Source of the DNA: Burkholderiaceae bacterium 16 | Lineage (GTDB): Bacteria; Pseudomonadota; Gammaproteobacteria; Burkholderiales; Burkholderiaceae | DNA length: 60,035 nt | Reading direction: 5' to 3' | Assembly: GCA_000955785.1 (NCBI GenBank) | Contig: JYOD01000148.1 | Coordinates: forward strand, 1-60,035 | Shown here: piece by piece, positions 16,909-25,274 of the stretch | Numbering within the stretch: the stretch's first letter is position 1 | Layout of the letters: every line of letters begins with the position of its first letter | Notes under the pieces: model-generated | What the model was told of the DNA's origin: nothing | The model's input: the letters and a program-made list of their open reading frames with translations, nothing else | The model's database searches: none | Position numbers and translations under genes: made by a program

Positions 16909-17463
16909 CTACTTCTTCTTGCGGTTCGTAGGGTAGACGGTGCTGATCGAGGCAATGAAGGCCTTGCCAGCGGAATTCAAGCCTTTCGCTCCAAATTCGA
17001 TGCCGATTTCTGCGAAGATATAGTCCGTTTTCACAACCTCGGCCTTATTGACGCGGCTTCCAACCGGAAGTCTTATGTAGAGGCCGCCAGGACTTTGCAA
17101 CACGCATTCGCCGACAGTATCTACATGGAGAAGTTGGGAAATTTCGGAAAGCTATTTTCTCTCGGAAATAACATGAAGCTCTGCAGGGTGAGTATCCCGC
17201 CGGATAATGTACGCATCTCTGCCATTTCGCTCAATTTTAAGAAAATCTGCGCGCTGTTCTCCAATGAAAAACCCCATGAGAAATTTGTCACACGCCCTTG
17301 AGACTCGTTCCCGGGACACGGTTTCGGCCGCAGTAAGCGGCGAAGCAAGCGCGAGCCCGAGCGCCACGGCGAGCACTCCAATCATTCTCGGGTAAGTTAC
17401 GCTCTCACCAGGCCGCTTCTCTTGGCTGGTTCCGGCACTGAAATAGTCACGTCGGTTGCCCAT
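16909..17463 (-). pseudogene. exported or membrane-anchored protein gene interrupted by in-frame TAG
   Basis: A single frame from ATG 17463 to the stop at 16909 would encode 184 residues if not for one TAG at 17152-17154 (after residue 103). The start has a strong ribosome site (GAGGAAGAT). A hydrophobic signal or anchor segment (MIGVLAVALGLALASPLTAA) lies near residues 27-46. Sequence on both sides of the stop reads as ordinary protein (DFLKIERNGRDAYIIRRDTHP before; CVLQSPGGLYIRLPVGSRV after), so the stop appears recent (CAG to TAG). Family unknown. It could once have been an immunity or small envelope protein of the nearby type VI locus, but that is speculation. Confidence 0.55.
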
Positions 17464-17599
17464 ATCTTCCTCTTCCCTCCCATTCTTTCGGCCAAAAAAA
17501 TATGTCGATCATGGCACAAAGCGACGGAATCAAGCCTGCAGGTCAGATGGGAACGGCGCGATCTTTGCCGTTCGAACATAGGCGATACAACAATGACGG

Positions 17600-17720
17600 C
17601 ATCGATCCGAAGACCGTTGCAGGTGTGGTAATCGGCGCCGCTGGCGTCGAGCATCGACAGTTCGACCTGCGGCTCGACGAACCAACCCTCGCCGAATGGC
17701 GGACAAGTTTTAAACGCGCG
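17600..17720 (-). pseudogene. fragment resembling an autotransporter beta-barrel
   Basis: On the minus strand one frame reads GEGWFVEPQVELSMLDASG followed by YHTCNGLRID. This is the typical strand pattern of autotransporter C-terminal barrels (GWFVEPQxQL ... SNGLRVxxD). Just beyond, the matching continuation (SLLYRLCSNG) is in another frame. No start, passenger or final strand is present, so it is a scrap of about 40 codons. Confidence 0.4.
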
Positions 17721-18073
17721 GCGCTCCGCTTTCGACGGATCTCCTGCCATGGCGTTTTGCTCAGCGGAAAAAGAAATAGGTACCAGGATGGGCTACTACC
17801 ATTTGCTACGCCATGCAGCTATGGCGCTTCCCTTGATCCAGGCTTCGCGAACAGCCGAACCACGTCTGCTGCGGAAAATGCCTTCTGGCCGCGTCGATGC
17901 AGTCCTCAACGCGTTACAGCCGCTCAGCGGTGGCTTCTCACTGCTGGTAAATGCGACTCTGGCGGAACTATGTGTAGGCCTGCAGCAAGTAATCGCAATG
18001 AGAGGCTCAAGGGCTTTCGGGTGCTATGGCCAACATTCCAGCAGGAGATGGAAGAGGCGTTGGGGACTTGAAA

Positions 18074-18103
18074 GGCTAAGGCTAAGGCTAAGGCTAAGGC
18101 TAA
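18074..18103. repeat. five tandem GGCTAA hexamers
   Basis: Five perfect, contiguous copies of GGCTAA, in the gene-free region 107 nt beyond the end of tssA. The unit length is a multiple of three and no gene spans it. Copy number is likely to vary between isolates. Confidence 0.9.
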
Positions 18104-18210
18104 CGGCGGTTTCACCCAATCCACCTAAGATAAGCTTCCGTCGCAGCAGGCGTTGGCTTGATCCGTCCGCAGCCGTTCTGCCACGCGGCGGAACGTGTAC
18201 AGGCATTGGT

Positions 18211-19284
18211 CTATGAAGCGTCGTGCGCCCAGCGCTCCACCAGATCGGCGGGAATCGCCTGAAATACTTCATCGAAGCGCTTGCCTGTCAGCCGCTCGGC
18301 TTGCTTGAGTAGCAGCGCCACGGGACTGCTCGGTTCATGGTTCTCAAACCATAGTCGCGCTGTGCGAATACCGGAGAGGGCGGTGTCACGATCGATCGGC
18401 AGGCTGGCTGATCTGGGGGCGGTCGTGGTCACTTCCGCGATGTCGGCAGTACCGTTGCCATTCCACGAGTCGGCCACGTTTTCCGGGTGCAATTCAGCGG
18501 GCGGCATGGCATTGCATTCGGTCACTGCCGGGCCAAGCGCGGAGTGGGCTGTGCCTGTCACCGTGCCCAGCAGTTTCAATAACGGCTGCAGATCAGGCCG
18601 GTCGTCGGGGAGATTGTCGCTGGTCCAGGCGTCAATGGCCGATGCGATTTCCGTTGCCTCGGCGAGTGCAGCCAGAGTTGCGCTGTGTGTCACGCGCATA
18701 TCCTTCAACTGCTGGCGCACCGATTCCGGTGGCAGGGCATCTGTCGTTCGTGGCACGGCGAACGAACGCTCCACGTCGCGAATCTGTAGCCGCAGCGCGC
18801 CGTTGGCCATGATTGGCAGTTCCCGCACGTCTTGCATCAATCCCTCGGGATCGGAGAGCGCAGCCAGGGCATTGGCGCGCAAGGCCAGATCGGCCTCACC
18901 GTCGACTACGCGTTGCGGATGGATTGCATCAGGCCATTTCGTCAACAGTTGCGCCAATACTGCCAGGCCATCCCGCAGGCCCGCCGCGTGATCCAGCCGG
19001 GCCCAGCAGCGCAGCAACACCACCAGGATGCGAATATCGCGAGTGCGCAGTAGCAGGCGCCGGCAGTCACGTTCCAGATCGGTCCAGTTCATCGCTTCCG
19101 GCGCACTGACGAAGTCCCCGTATTGGGCGTCCGGCTTCGGCGCAGCCTTGGCCTGGAGCACAACGAACTCAGGGTCGTACTCCAGGTCGCCACCACAAGG
19201 CTCTTCTTTGGTAATGGCTTCCATCAACTCCGGAAAACGTATGGAAGATTGGGTCGAAGGCGTGACTTTGGATTTTGCGTTCAT
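18211..19284 (-). CDS. tssA: type VI secretion TssA-like protein (ImpA N-terminal domain), orphan
   Basis: A 357-residue protein with the ImpA/TssA N-terminal domain: FPELMEAITKEEPCGGDLEYDPEF near residues 18-40, then the helical block RDCRRLLLRTRDIRILVVLLRCWARLDHAAGLRDGLAVLAQLL. TssA proteins cap or organise the growing sheath in the cytoplasm at the baseplate. The C-terminal part ends in SPVALLLKQAERLTGKRFDEVF, the short (TssA1-like) C-terminal form. No other tss gene, VgrG or Hcp lies in the window, so this is an orphan copy. Its flanks are decayed genes, suggesting the edge of a lost or moved secretion locus. Confidence 0.8.
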   Translation of the reverse strand: MNAKSKVTPSTQSSIRFPELMEAITKEEPCGGDLEYDPEFVVLQAKAAPKPDAQYGDFVSAPEAMNWTDLERDCRRLLLRTRDIRILVVLLRCWARLDHAAGLRDGLAVLAQLLTKWPDAIHPQRVVDGEADLALRANALAALSDPEGLMQDVRELPIMANGALRLQIRDVERSFAVPRTTDALPPESVRQQLKDMRVTHSATLAALAEATEIASAIDAWTSDNLPDDRPDLQPLLKLLGTVTGTAHSALGPAVTECNAMPPAELHPENVADSWNGNGTADIAEVTTTAPRSASLPIDRDTALSGIRTARLWFENHEPSSPVALLLKQAERLTGKRFDEVFQAIPADLVERWAHDAS

Positions 19285-19460
19285 ATCAGTGCAGTGGGTG
19301 GATAGTTACGACTTGCGTGCCATGGCATAACGTGATGTCTCTGGCCGCTCTGGCCAGGCAGCTTTCCACCCAGCCAGGGAGCAATATCGCCAAAGCGCGG
19401 GCTCGACCGGCGACAACAGAATTGACGCACGACCATGGCCTTGGGAAGCCCTCCTAGTTC
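19285..19460. other. junction between tssA and truncated ABC gene
   Basis: Upstream region of tssA that runs straight into the middle of an ABC ATPase gene. A minus-strand frame here has no recognised family. This is the likely breakpoint of a deletion or insertion. Confidence 0.4.
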
Positions 19461-21081
19461 ATGCGCGGAAACCATTCCGACATCGGTGGCTCGCCACGCC
19501 AGTGCGCGGCGTTGCGCGGGCGCACGGTGGCCTATATCGCGCAGAGCGCTGCCGCATCGTTCAATCCGTCCAGGACCATTCTCGACCAGGTGGTCGAAGC
19601 CGCGCATGATCCACAAGATCATGCCGCGCGGCGAGGCGCAGAAGAAGGCGATTGCACTGTTCCGCGAGCTGGCCTTGCCCGATCCCGACCATATCGGCGA
19701 TCGCTATCCCCACCAGGTGTCCGGCGGGCAGCTGCAGCGCCTGATGGCCGCGATGGCACTGATCACGGATCCGGCGCTGGTGATCATGGACGAGCCGACC
19801 ACGGCGCTGGATGTCACCACGCAGATCGAAGTGCTGCGTGCGTTCCGCAATGTGGTGCGGGAACGCGGCACCACAGCGGTCTATGTAGCGCACGACCTCG
19901 CCGTGGTGGCACAGATCGCGGACCGCATCATGGTGCTGCGCCGCGGCGATCACCAGGAGACGGGCACGACGCGGCAGATCATCGAAGCGCCCACGCACGA
20001 GTACACGCGCAGCCTGCTGGCGGCTGCCAGGCCGGCTCCGCATCCGGCCACGGCCAGCGCGGAACCGGCGGCGCAACCGCTGCTGCGCATCGCCGGGCTG
20101 GAGGCAGGCTATGGACGCCCCGGCGCGGATGGCCTGCCGGCCAAGCGCGTGCTCTATGACGTCAACCTGAGCGTCGGGCGAGGGCAGACCATTGGCGTGA
20201 TCGGTGAGTCCGGCTCCGGCAAGACCACGCTGGCCCGGGTGATCGCGTGCCTGATGCCGCCGGCGCGCGGCGAGGTCACGTTCGACGGCAAGCCGCTCCC
20301 GCCGGGCCTGGCGCATCGTAGCCGCGAGCAGCTGCGCCGCATCCAGATCGTGTTCCAGAATGCGGACACGGCGCTCAATCCCGCGCAGACGGTGGAAGAC
20401 ATCCTGTCGCGGCCGCTGCAGCTCTATCACGGCTTGCATGGCGACGCGCTGCGCCAGCGTGTCGCGAAGCTGCTGGGCCTTGTGCAGCTCCCGGCCAGCA
20501 TGGCGCAACGCTCGCCGCAAGGGCTCTCGGGCGGGCAGAAGCAGCGCGTCAACCTGGCGCGGGCGCTGGCGGCGGAACCTGACCTGATCCTGTGCGACGA
20601 GGTCACGTCGGCGCTGGATACCGTCGTCGGCGCCGCCATCCTGGAGCTGATGGCGGAACTCCGCCGCGAGCTTGGCGTTTCGTATCTGTTTATCAGCCAC
20701 GACCTGAACACCGTGCGGTCAATCTGCGACGAGGTTGTCGTGATGTATGCCGGGCGGATCGTCGAAGTGGTGCCGCGCGATGCGCTGGTGCATCCGCCGC
20801 ATCATCCCTATGCCGAATTGCTCAGCGCGTCCGTGCCGCAATTGCGGCTTGGGTGGCTTGACGGGCTGGCCATCAAGGCCGGCGAGAACATCCCCGGTCC
20901 GGGCGGCGACGCGGGGGGTTGTCCGTTCTTCGATCGCTGCCCAGTGCGTATCCAGGGTGTGTGCGACGCCAAGGCGCCGCCGCGGCGGCAGCTCCGGGGC
21001 GAGATGGAAGTGCTGTGTCATCACACTGGGGAAGAACTCCTGGCATTGAGCAGCGCGGCAAACACCGTGGTCTCTGCCTAG
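19461..21081 (+). pseudogene. truncated, frameshifted dual ABC ATPase of peptide (Dpp/Gsi) type
   Basis: Remains of a fused oligopeptide-type ABC ATPase with two nucleotide-binding domains. The first lacks its N-terminal 80 or so residues including Walker A. Homology starts near 19488 (RTVAYIAQSAAASFNPSRTILDQ) in one frame and moves to the next frame at about 19600-19606, where GCCGCGCATG could be a GCGCGC tract that lost two bases. From there it is open: signature VSGGQLQRL and Walker B LVIMDEPTTALD. The second domain is complete (GESGSGKTTLA; LSGGQKQRVNLARAL; LILCDEVTSALD), with the C-terminal oligopeptide zinc-like motif CPFFDRCPVR. No partner permease or binding protein is nearby. Confidence 0.75.
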
Positions 21082-21101
21082 CGCCGTCCAGGGCGTTCCC
21101 G

Positions 21102-21125
21102 CGCCAGGCCCGCCAGGGCCTGGCG
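21102..21125. terminator. bidirectional hairpin between convergent genes
   Basis: Perfect 10-bp stem CGCCAGGCCC/GGGCCTGGCG with a 4-nt loop, between the ABC pseudogene and the NADH dehydrogenase gene. No U-run. Confidence 0.55.
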
Positions 21126-21131
21126 GCATCG

Positions 21132-22442
21132 TCAATGCAGCCGCGTCCCCGCCGCCAGCAGCCGCTCCAGCCCCTGGGCAAGTGTCATCCCCAGCGCACG
21201 TCCCCAACCGTGGATGTCAAGCACGTGCCGGCGATAGACGGCATGGTGGAGCAGGGCGGCGAGCTTGCCCTCGATATGCCAGCCGTTGTCCTTGCCTGGC
21301 GTAGCACTCAGGTTGGCGATGGCACTGCTTCCCGCCAGGGAGACCAGGGAGCCATAGTCGCGATACCTGAACCCCGCCGGCTGCTTGCCTGCCAGGCGCC
21401 GTGGCAAGGCCTCCGAGAGATATAGCGCTTGCTGGTAAGCAACCTGCGCGCGGGTCGGGAGATCCGCATCGAGGTCCTGCGGCCGGCAGCTGGCGCAGTC
21501 GCCGATGGCGTAGATATGCTCGTCATCGATGCTTTGCAGTGTCGGCAGCACGCGAATCTGCCCTTTGGCATTCACCGGAAGCTGGAATGTGCCCAGCAGG
21601 GCAGGCGCCGTGATGCCGGCCGCCCACACCACCACATCCGCCCGCATTGGCGCCTGGCCGGCAATGGTCAGGCCGTTTTCGCTGACGGACGTCACCCGTG
21701 CGCTGCATTGGACGCCGATATGCAGGCGCGCAAGCTGCTCGCCGACGCGCACCGCGAGCCGGGCGCCCATGCCAGGGACGACCGCGGCGGACGCTTCAAT
21801 GACGCAAATATCCACGCCGGTCACCGGGTCCAGCCGGTGTATGCCGTAGCGATTCAGCACGCTCGAGGTCCGGCGCAACTGCGCGGCGAGCTGCACGCCG
21901 GTCGCACCCGCGCCGACGATGGCCACGCGAACCTTTGCCGGCGATGCCTGCTGCTCGACATCGGCCTGCGCGGTCCTGCGGCGCAGTGCGGTGAACACGC
22001 GGTCCCGCACCTGTTCCGCGCTGGCGACGCTGTCCAGCGTCAAGGCGTGCTCGCGCGCACCGGGCACGCCAAAGTACTGGGTGACACCGCCGACGGCAAG
22101 AACCAGCTTGTCGTAAGCAATGGACCGGACCTGGTCGCCTTCGCCGTGGCATGTGCCGGCAATCGCCACGGAGACGGTCCGGTTGAGGCGATCCGCCGCG
22201 AGCAGTTCGCCTTGCACAAAGCGGAAATGATGGCGCTCAGCCTGCAGGGCGAACGAGGTATGGTGAACGACGGGCTCGATCCGGCCCGCGGCCACTTCAT
22301 GGAGCAGAGGCTTCCACAGATGTGTGGGGCTGCGATCGATCAGGATGATCTCGGCGAGACCGCGCCTGCCAAGGCGCCGGCCCAGGCGAGTGGCCACCTG
22401 CAGGCCCGCGGCGCCGCCGCCGACGATAACGATTCTTCTCAT
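21132..22442 (-). CDS. ndh: type II NADH:quinone dehydrogenase (FAD-dependent)
   Basis: A 436-residue flavoprotein of the NDH-2 family. It oxidises NADH at the inner face of the membrane and reduces quinone without pumping protons. The FAD Rossmann motif IVIVGGGAAGLQVATRLG is at the N-terminus and the NADH-binding motif VAIVGAGATGVQLAAQL lies mid-protein. The flavin-contact block IYAIGDCASCRP precedes a C-terminal amphipathic membrane-binding region. The ATG at 22442 has GGAGG upstream; the very long upstream frame overlaps the next gene and is rejected. It sits 53 nt downstream of the HAD-like gene. Confidence 0.92.
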   Translation of the reverse strand: MRRIVIVGGGAAGLQVATRLGRRLGRRGLAEIILIDRSPTHLWKPLLHEVAAGRIEPVVHHTSFALQAERHHFRFVQGELLAADRLNRTVSVAIAGTCHGEGDQVRSIAYDKLVLAVGGVTQYFGVPGAREHALTLDSVASAEQVRDRVFTALRRRTAQADVEQQASPAKVRVAIVGAGATGVQLAAQLRRTSSVLNRYGIHRLDPVTGVDICVIEASAAVVPGMGARLAVRVGEQLARLHIGVQCSARVTSVSENGLTIAGQAPMRADVVVWAAGITAPALLGTFQLPVNAKGQIRVLPTLQSIDDEHIYAIGDCASCRPQDLDADLPTRAQVAYQQALYLSEALPRRLAGKQPAGFRYRDYGSLVSLAGSSAIANLSATPGKDNGWHIEGKLAALLHHAVYRRHVLDIHGWGRALGMTLAQGLERLLAAGTRLH

Positions 22443-22495
22443 GGGAACCTCCGCGATGTGTGTCTGGTGCGTGGGTGGCGCCCCCGGTGGGCGCA

Positions 22496-23122
22496 TCAGT
22501 TCGTCACAGGCTCGGCCATGGCGCGGCTTGCGCTGTGGCCACCATGCTGGCCGGCCACGATCGACTCCAGTACGTGGAAGTCCGGCCAGGCCGCCCGCGC
22601 CGTGCCCGAGAGCGTTATCGATGCAGCCGCATGGTGCGGCGTATCGCTGCCCGGCGGCAATACAGCGGCCGTATGCATGCCGATGCCGCTTGCGGCGCGC
22701 AGGCTGCCTTGCGTGGCGCCAACCAGCAGGGCCCGGTGCGCCGGCGCCTCGGCGGTGCGCAGCACCAGGCGGTAGAGATCGGCCTCGGTCTCGCGGGCAG
22801 ATAGCGCGTCCGCCGTGGCGACCACGGCAAAGCGATCGGTCCAGTCCGGCCCGATGGCGCCATCGAGCAATGCGCACAGCATGCGCGACGAGACCGGGGC
22901 GGCCAGCGCCAGGCGCGCACCGCCTGACTCGGCGCTGCGCATGAGTGCCAGGGCCTGGGGGCGGACGGGGATCGCCTGCTGGCCGCAAGCCGCGATGAAG
23001 GCGTCTTCATGCGCGCGGAGAGTGCCGCGTTCCCGCGGTGCCAGATCGATGCCGGCCCGGCGCAGTTCGTCAGTCCGGATAAGCACATCGTCCAGGGTAA
23101 GCACCAGCAATTCAAGCGACAT
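22496..23122 (-). CDS. HAD-like protein (CbbY/Gph type) lacking the nucleophile aspartate
   Basis: A 208-residue protein built like a HAD phosphatase with a helical cap. In place of the usual first motif (DxDGT) it reads LTLDDVLIRTDELRRAG, so the first Asp, the phosphoryl acceptor, is Thr. The second motif could be LALAAPVSS, also with an alanine-rich variation; the region HRALLVGATQGSLRAASGIGM corresponds to motif IV, with Gly-Ala where Asp-Ser is usual. Catalysis as a normal phosphatase is therefore doubtful. It shares an intergenic region with a LysR gene and is likely co-transcribed with ndh. Confidence 0.6.
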   Translation of the reverse strand: MSLELLVLTLDDVLIRTDELRRAGIDLAPRERGTLRAHEDAFIAACGQQAIPVRPQALALMRSAESGGARLALAAPVSSRMLCALLDGAIGPDWTDRFAVVATADALSARETEADLYRLVLRTAEAPAHRALLVGATQGSLRAASGIGMHTAAVLPPGSDTPHHAAASITLSGTARAAWPDFHVLESIVAGQHGGHSASRAMAEPVTN

Positions 23123-23215
23123 TCTCCGTCTCCATTAGCACCGCGTTGCGACACGCGGAGGTGATTGCGTTTCCGATCCAGGCACTATAAGGTAGGCCCT
23201 TCATATTGAAAAATT

Positions 23216-23228
23216 GGTTTATAAAACC
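23216..23228. promoter_or_regulatory. candidate LysR operator
   Basis: Inverted repeat GGTTT, ATA, AAACC in the AT-rich gap between the HAD-like and LysR genes, with another GGTTTT 9 nt downstream. Fits an autoregulatory LysR-type site. Confidence 0.45.
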
Positions 23229-23247
23229 GACTGATAGGTTTTCTACT

Positions 23248-24246
23248 ATGAATCGCACCACCACCTTCCGCCAGCTGAACGCCATCGATGCGATCGCCCG
23301 CCTGGGCGGTGTTTCCCGCGCGGCGGAGGAGTTGCATATCACCCAGCCAACGGTGTCGCTGCAACTGAAGCTGCTGGAGGAAGCCATCGGGGCGCCACTG
23401 GTGCAGCGCGCGGGCAGGGGCACGCAGCTCACGCCCGCGGGCGAGGTGATGGCGGGCTACGCCGGGCAGATCCTGCGGCTCTGGCGCGATGCCACCGAAG
23501 AAGTCGCGGCGCTCAAGGGCAACCTGGCGGGAACGCTCCGGGTGGGCGCCATCACGACGGCGGAGTACCTGCTGCCGTCGATGCTGGTGGCATTCACGGC
23601 GGACCGGCCCGATGTCAAGATCAAGCTCCATGTGGGCAACCGCGAGGAGATCGTCCGGATGCTGGCCATGCATGAGATCGACCTGGCCATCATTGGCCGG
23701 CCACCCACGGATATCCGCACCCATGCGACGCCGTTCGCCAAGCACCCCATGGCGTTTATCGCGGCGCCGGACCATCCATTGATGACGCGCCGCCATCTGA
23801 CGCTTCAAGACCTGGTCGAGGAGAACCTGCTGGTGCGCGAGCGCGGCTCGGGCACGCGCAATACCGTGGAGCGGTTGTTCAGGGAGGCTGGCCTGCGGCT
23901 GCCGCTGGGTTCCGAGCTGTCCAGCAATGCGGCGATCAAGCGGATGGTGTCCGCGGGGCTGGGCGTGGCGTTTCTCTCGCTGCACGCCTGCACGCTGGAG
24001 TTTCAGGCCGGGCTGATCGGGCTGCTGCCGCTGCAGGGCAATCCCATCGAGCGCGACTGGTATGTGCTGAACTTGCCGGGCGTGCGCCTGCCGCGCGTGG
24101 CGGTGGCCTTCCGTGCCTATCTGGTGGAGCAGGGCCAGGCGGAAATCAACCGGCAGCTGGAGTCCTTCGACGTGATATTGCGCCGGCTGCATGCCCGTGC
24201 GCGGCGTTTGCGCAAGGCAAAGCCCGACGCGGCGGAGCATTCATGA
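23248..24246 (+). CDS. LysR family regulator (CbbR/CysB-like group)
   Basis: LysR-type regulator of 332 residues. The winged helix GGVSRAAEELHITQPTVSLQLKLLEEAIG is near the N-terminus. The effector domain (LRVGAITTAEYLLPSMLVAF, then VKIKLHVGNREEIVRMLAMHEIDLAIIGRPP) most resembles CbbR-type proteins. The tail of about 30 residues is rich in Arg and Lys. The ATG at 23248 is chosen over an earlier frame start at 23206 that would cover the promoter; its ribosome site is weak. It is divergent from the HAD-like/ndh pair, which are its likely targets. Confidence 0.87.
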   Translation: MNRTTTFRQLNAIDAIARLGGVSRAAEELHITQPTVSLQLKLLEEAIGAPLVQRAGRGTQLTPAGEVMAGYAGQILRLWRDATEEVAALKGNLAGTLRVGAITTAEYLLPSMLVAFTADRPDVKIKLHVGNREEIVRMLAMHEIDLAIIGRPPTDIRTHATPFAKHPMAFIAAPDHPLMTRRHLTLQDLVEENLLVRERGSGTRNTVERLFREAGLRLPLGSELSSNAAIKRMVSAGLGVAFLSLHACTLEFQAGLIGLLPLQGNPIERDWYVLNLPGVRLPRVAVAFRAYLVEQGQAEINRQLESFDVILRRLHARARRLRKAKPDAAEHS

Positions 24247-24301
24247 AGACGAGGCCGGATCGCTGGGAGGCGTTCGTCCCCGGTTGCCCGGCCGTCCGGT
24301 T

Positions 24302-25222
24302 CTAGCTGAGGGCCGTATCGCCGCTGGCCTGCGCCCATTCCCGGAACCTGGCATCGCGCGCCAGCAGCCTGCGCGCGGTGTTGTAGTCCGGCGGATCCAC
24401 CCGCGCGCCTCCGGCGGGCTTGCCGTCGCGGGCCGCCTCGTACCTGCTGACCATGTCCTGCGCTTGCGCGACCTGCTGCGCGGAGGGCGTGAAGGCCGCG
24501 TGGATGGCGGCGACCTGATGCGGATACACCGTGCATTTTGCTTTCAGTCCGATCCGGCGCGCCCAGGCCAGGTCGGCCGCCAGCGCCGTTGCGTCCTGGT
24601 AATTGAACGGGCAGTCGACCGGCACGCAGCCTGCTGCGATGCATTCGACCAGGAAGCGCGCGCGCACAGGGTGCAGTTCGATGCCATCCGGCCCGCGCAC
24701 CGCGTCCAGATCCGCGCTCAGGTCCTCGGCCGCCAGCAGGCAGGCACTGACGCGCGTGCTGGCCGACAGGATGGCGGCGGTGGCGACGATGCCGCGCGCG
24801 GACTCCAGCGTCGGCACGATTTCGGTTTGCCGGGGTGCCAGGCCGAACTCGCGCTCCAGCGCGGTGATTTGCTGGTCGAGCGCCTGGATTTGCGCGGCCG
24901 TTTCGGTGTGCGGCAGGAAGATGGCCGCGGGCGCGCCCGGCATGACGCCGCGAAGATCGTCCAGTCCGTCGCCATCCAGCTTGTTGATGCGCACCGCACC
25001 GACAATGCCGCGCGCCCGGCATTCAGCCATCAGCGTGACAATCCGCGCGCGCGCGGCGGGGCGGTCTGCGGGGCTGGTGAACTCTTCCAGGTCGGCGACG
25101 ATGACATCCGGGCCGCTTTCAAGCGCCGCCTGCTGGCGGACGGTGTCCAGTCCTGGCGCGAACATCCAGCTGCGCCGGAGTGCTGGCGGGCGTCTTGAGG
25201 CGTGTCGGGGCTGCGTGTTCAT
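24302..25222 (-). CDS. CitE-like CoA-ester lyase (HpcH/HpaI superfamily)
   Basis: A 306-residue member of the citrate-lyase-beta/malyl-CoA-lyase family, which cleaves or forms C-C bonds of CoA esters with Mg2+. The N-terminal RRSWMFAPG and DVIVADLEEF (usually DLED) blocks are visible, then VRINKLDGDGLDDL, ILPHTE-like metal-region residues, and CLLAAEDLSADL. LKAKCTVYPHQVAAIHAAF near the C-terminus is typical. It is the third gene of a likely operon with the MHS transporter and RraA-like gene. Substrate unknown; candidates are malyl-, methylmalyl- or citramalyl-CoA. Confidence 0.82.
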   Translation of the reverse strand: MNTQPRHASRRPPALRRSWMFAPGLDTVRQQAALESGPDVIVADLEEFTSPADRPAARARIVTLMAECRARGIVGAVRINKLDGDGLDDLRGVMPGAPAAIFLPHTETAAQIQALDQQITALEREFGLAPRQTEIVPTLESARGIVATAAILSASTRVSACLLAAEDLSADLDAVRGPDGIELHPVRARFLVECIAAGCVPVDCPFNYQDATALAADLAWARRIGLKAKCTVYPHQVAAIHAAFTPSAQQVAQAQDMVSRYEAARDGKPAGGARVDPPDYNTARRLLARDARFREWAQASGDTALS

Positions 25223-25274
25223 CGCATATCTCTCATAGGGGGCCAGTGAGGCAAGGCAATCGATCCGGCTGGCG

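Larger units (their letters stand above)
17464..18210. other. remnant zone between broken gene and tssA
   Basis: About 750 bp with no intact gene. Open frames on both strands are short and unlike known proteins, except for the autotransporter-like scrap at 17600-17720 and the hexamer repeat at 18074-18103. The mix of fragments suggests old rearrangement. Confidence 0.5.

Noticed and set aside
16331..17154. TAG codons read as pyrrolysine or another recoding
   Set aside because: No pyl-type genes are seen and the organism type does not use it; simple nonsense changes explain the stops.
19281..19622. Minus-strand frame at the tssA/ABC junction as a transposase fragment
   Set aside because: It has an RQFCCRR-like stretch that resembles some transposase zinc regions, but no other support and no inverted repeats were found.
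21429..22775. 448-codon plus-strand frame opposite ndh
   Set aside because: The minus-strand NDH-2 has both nucleotide-binding motifs; this frame has none.
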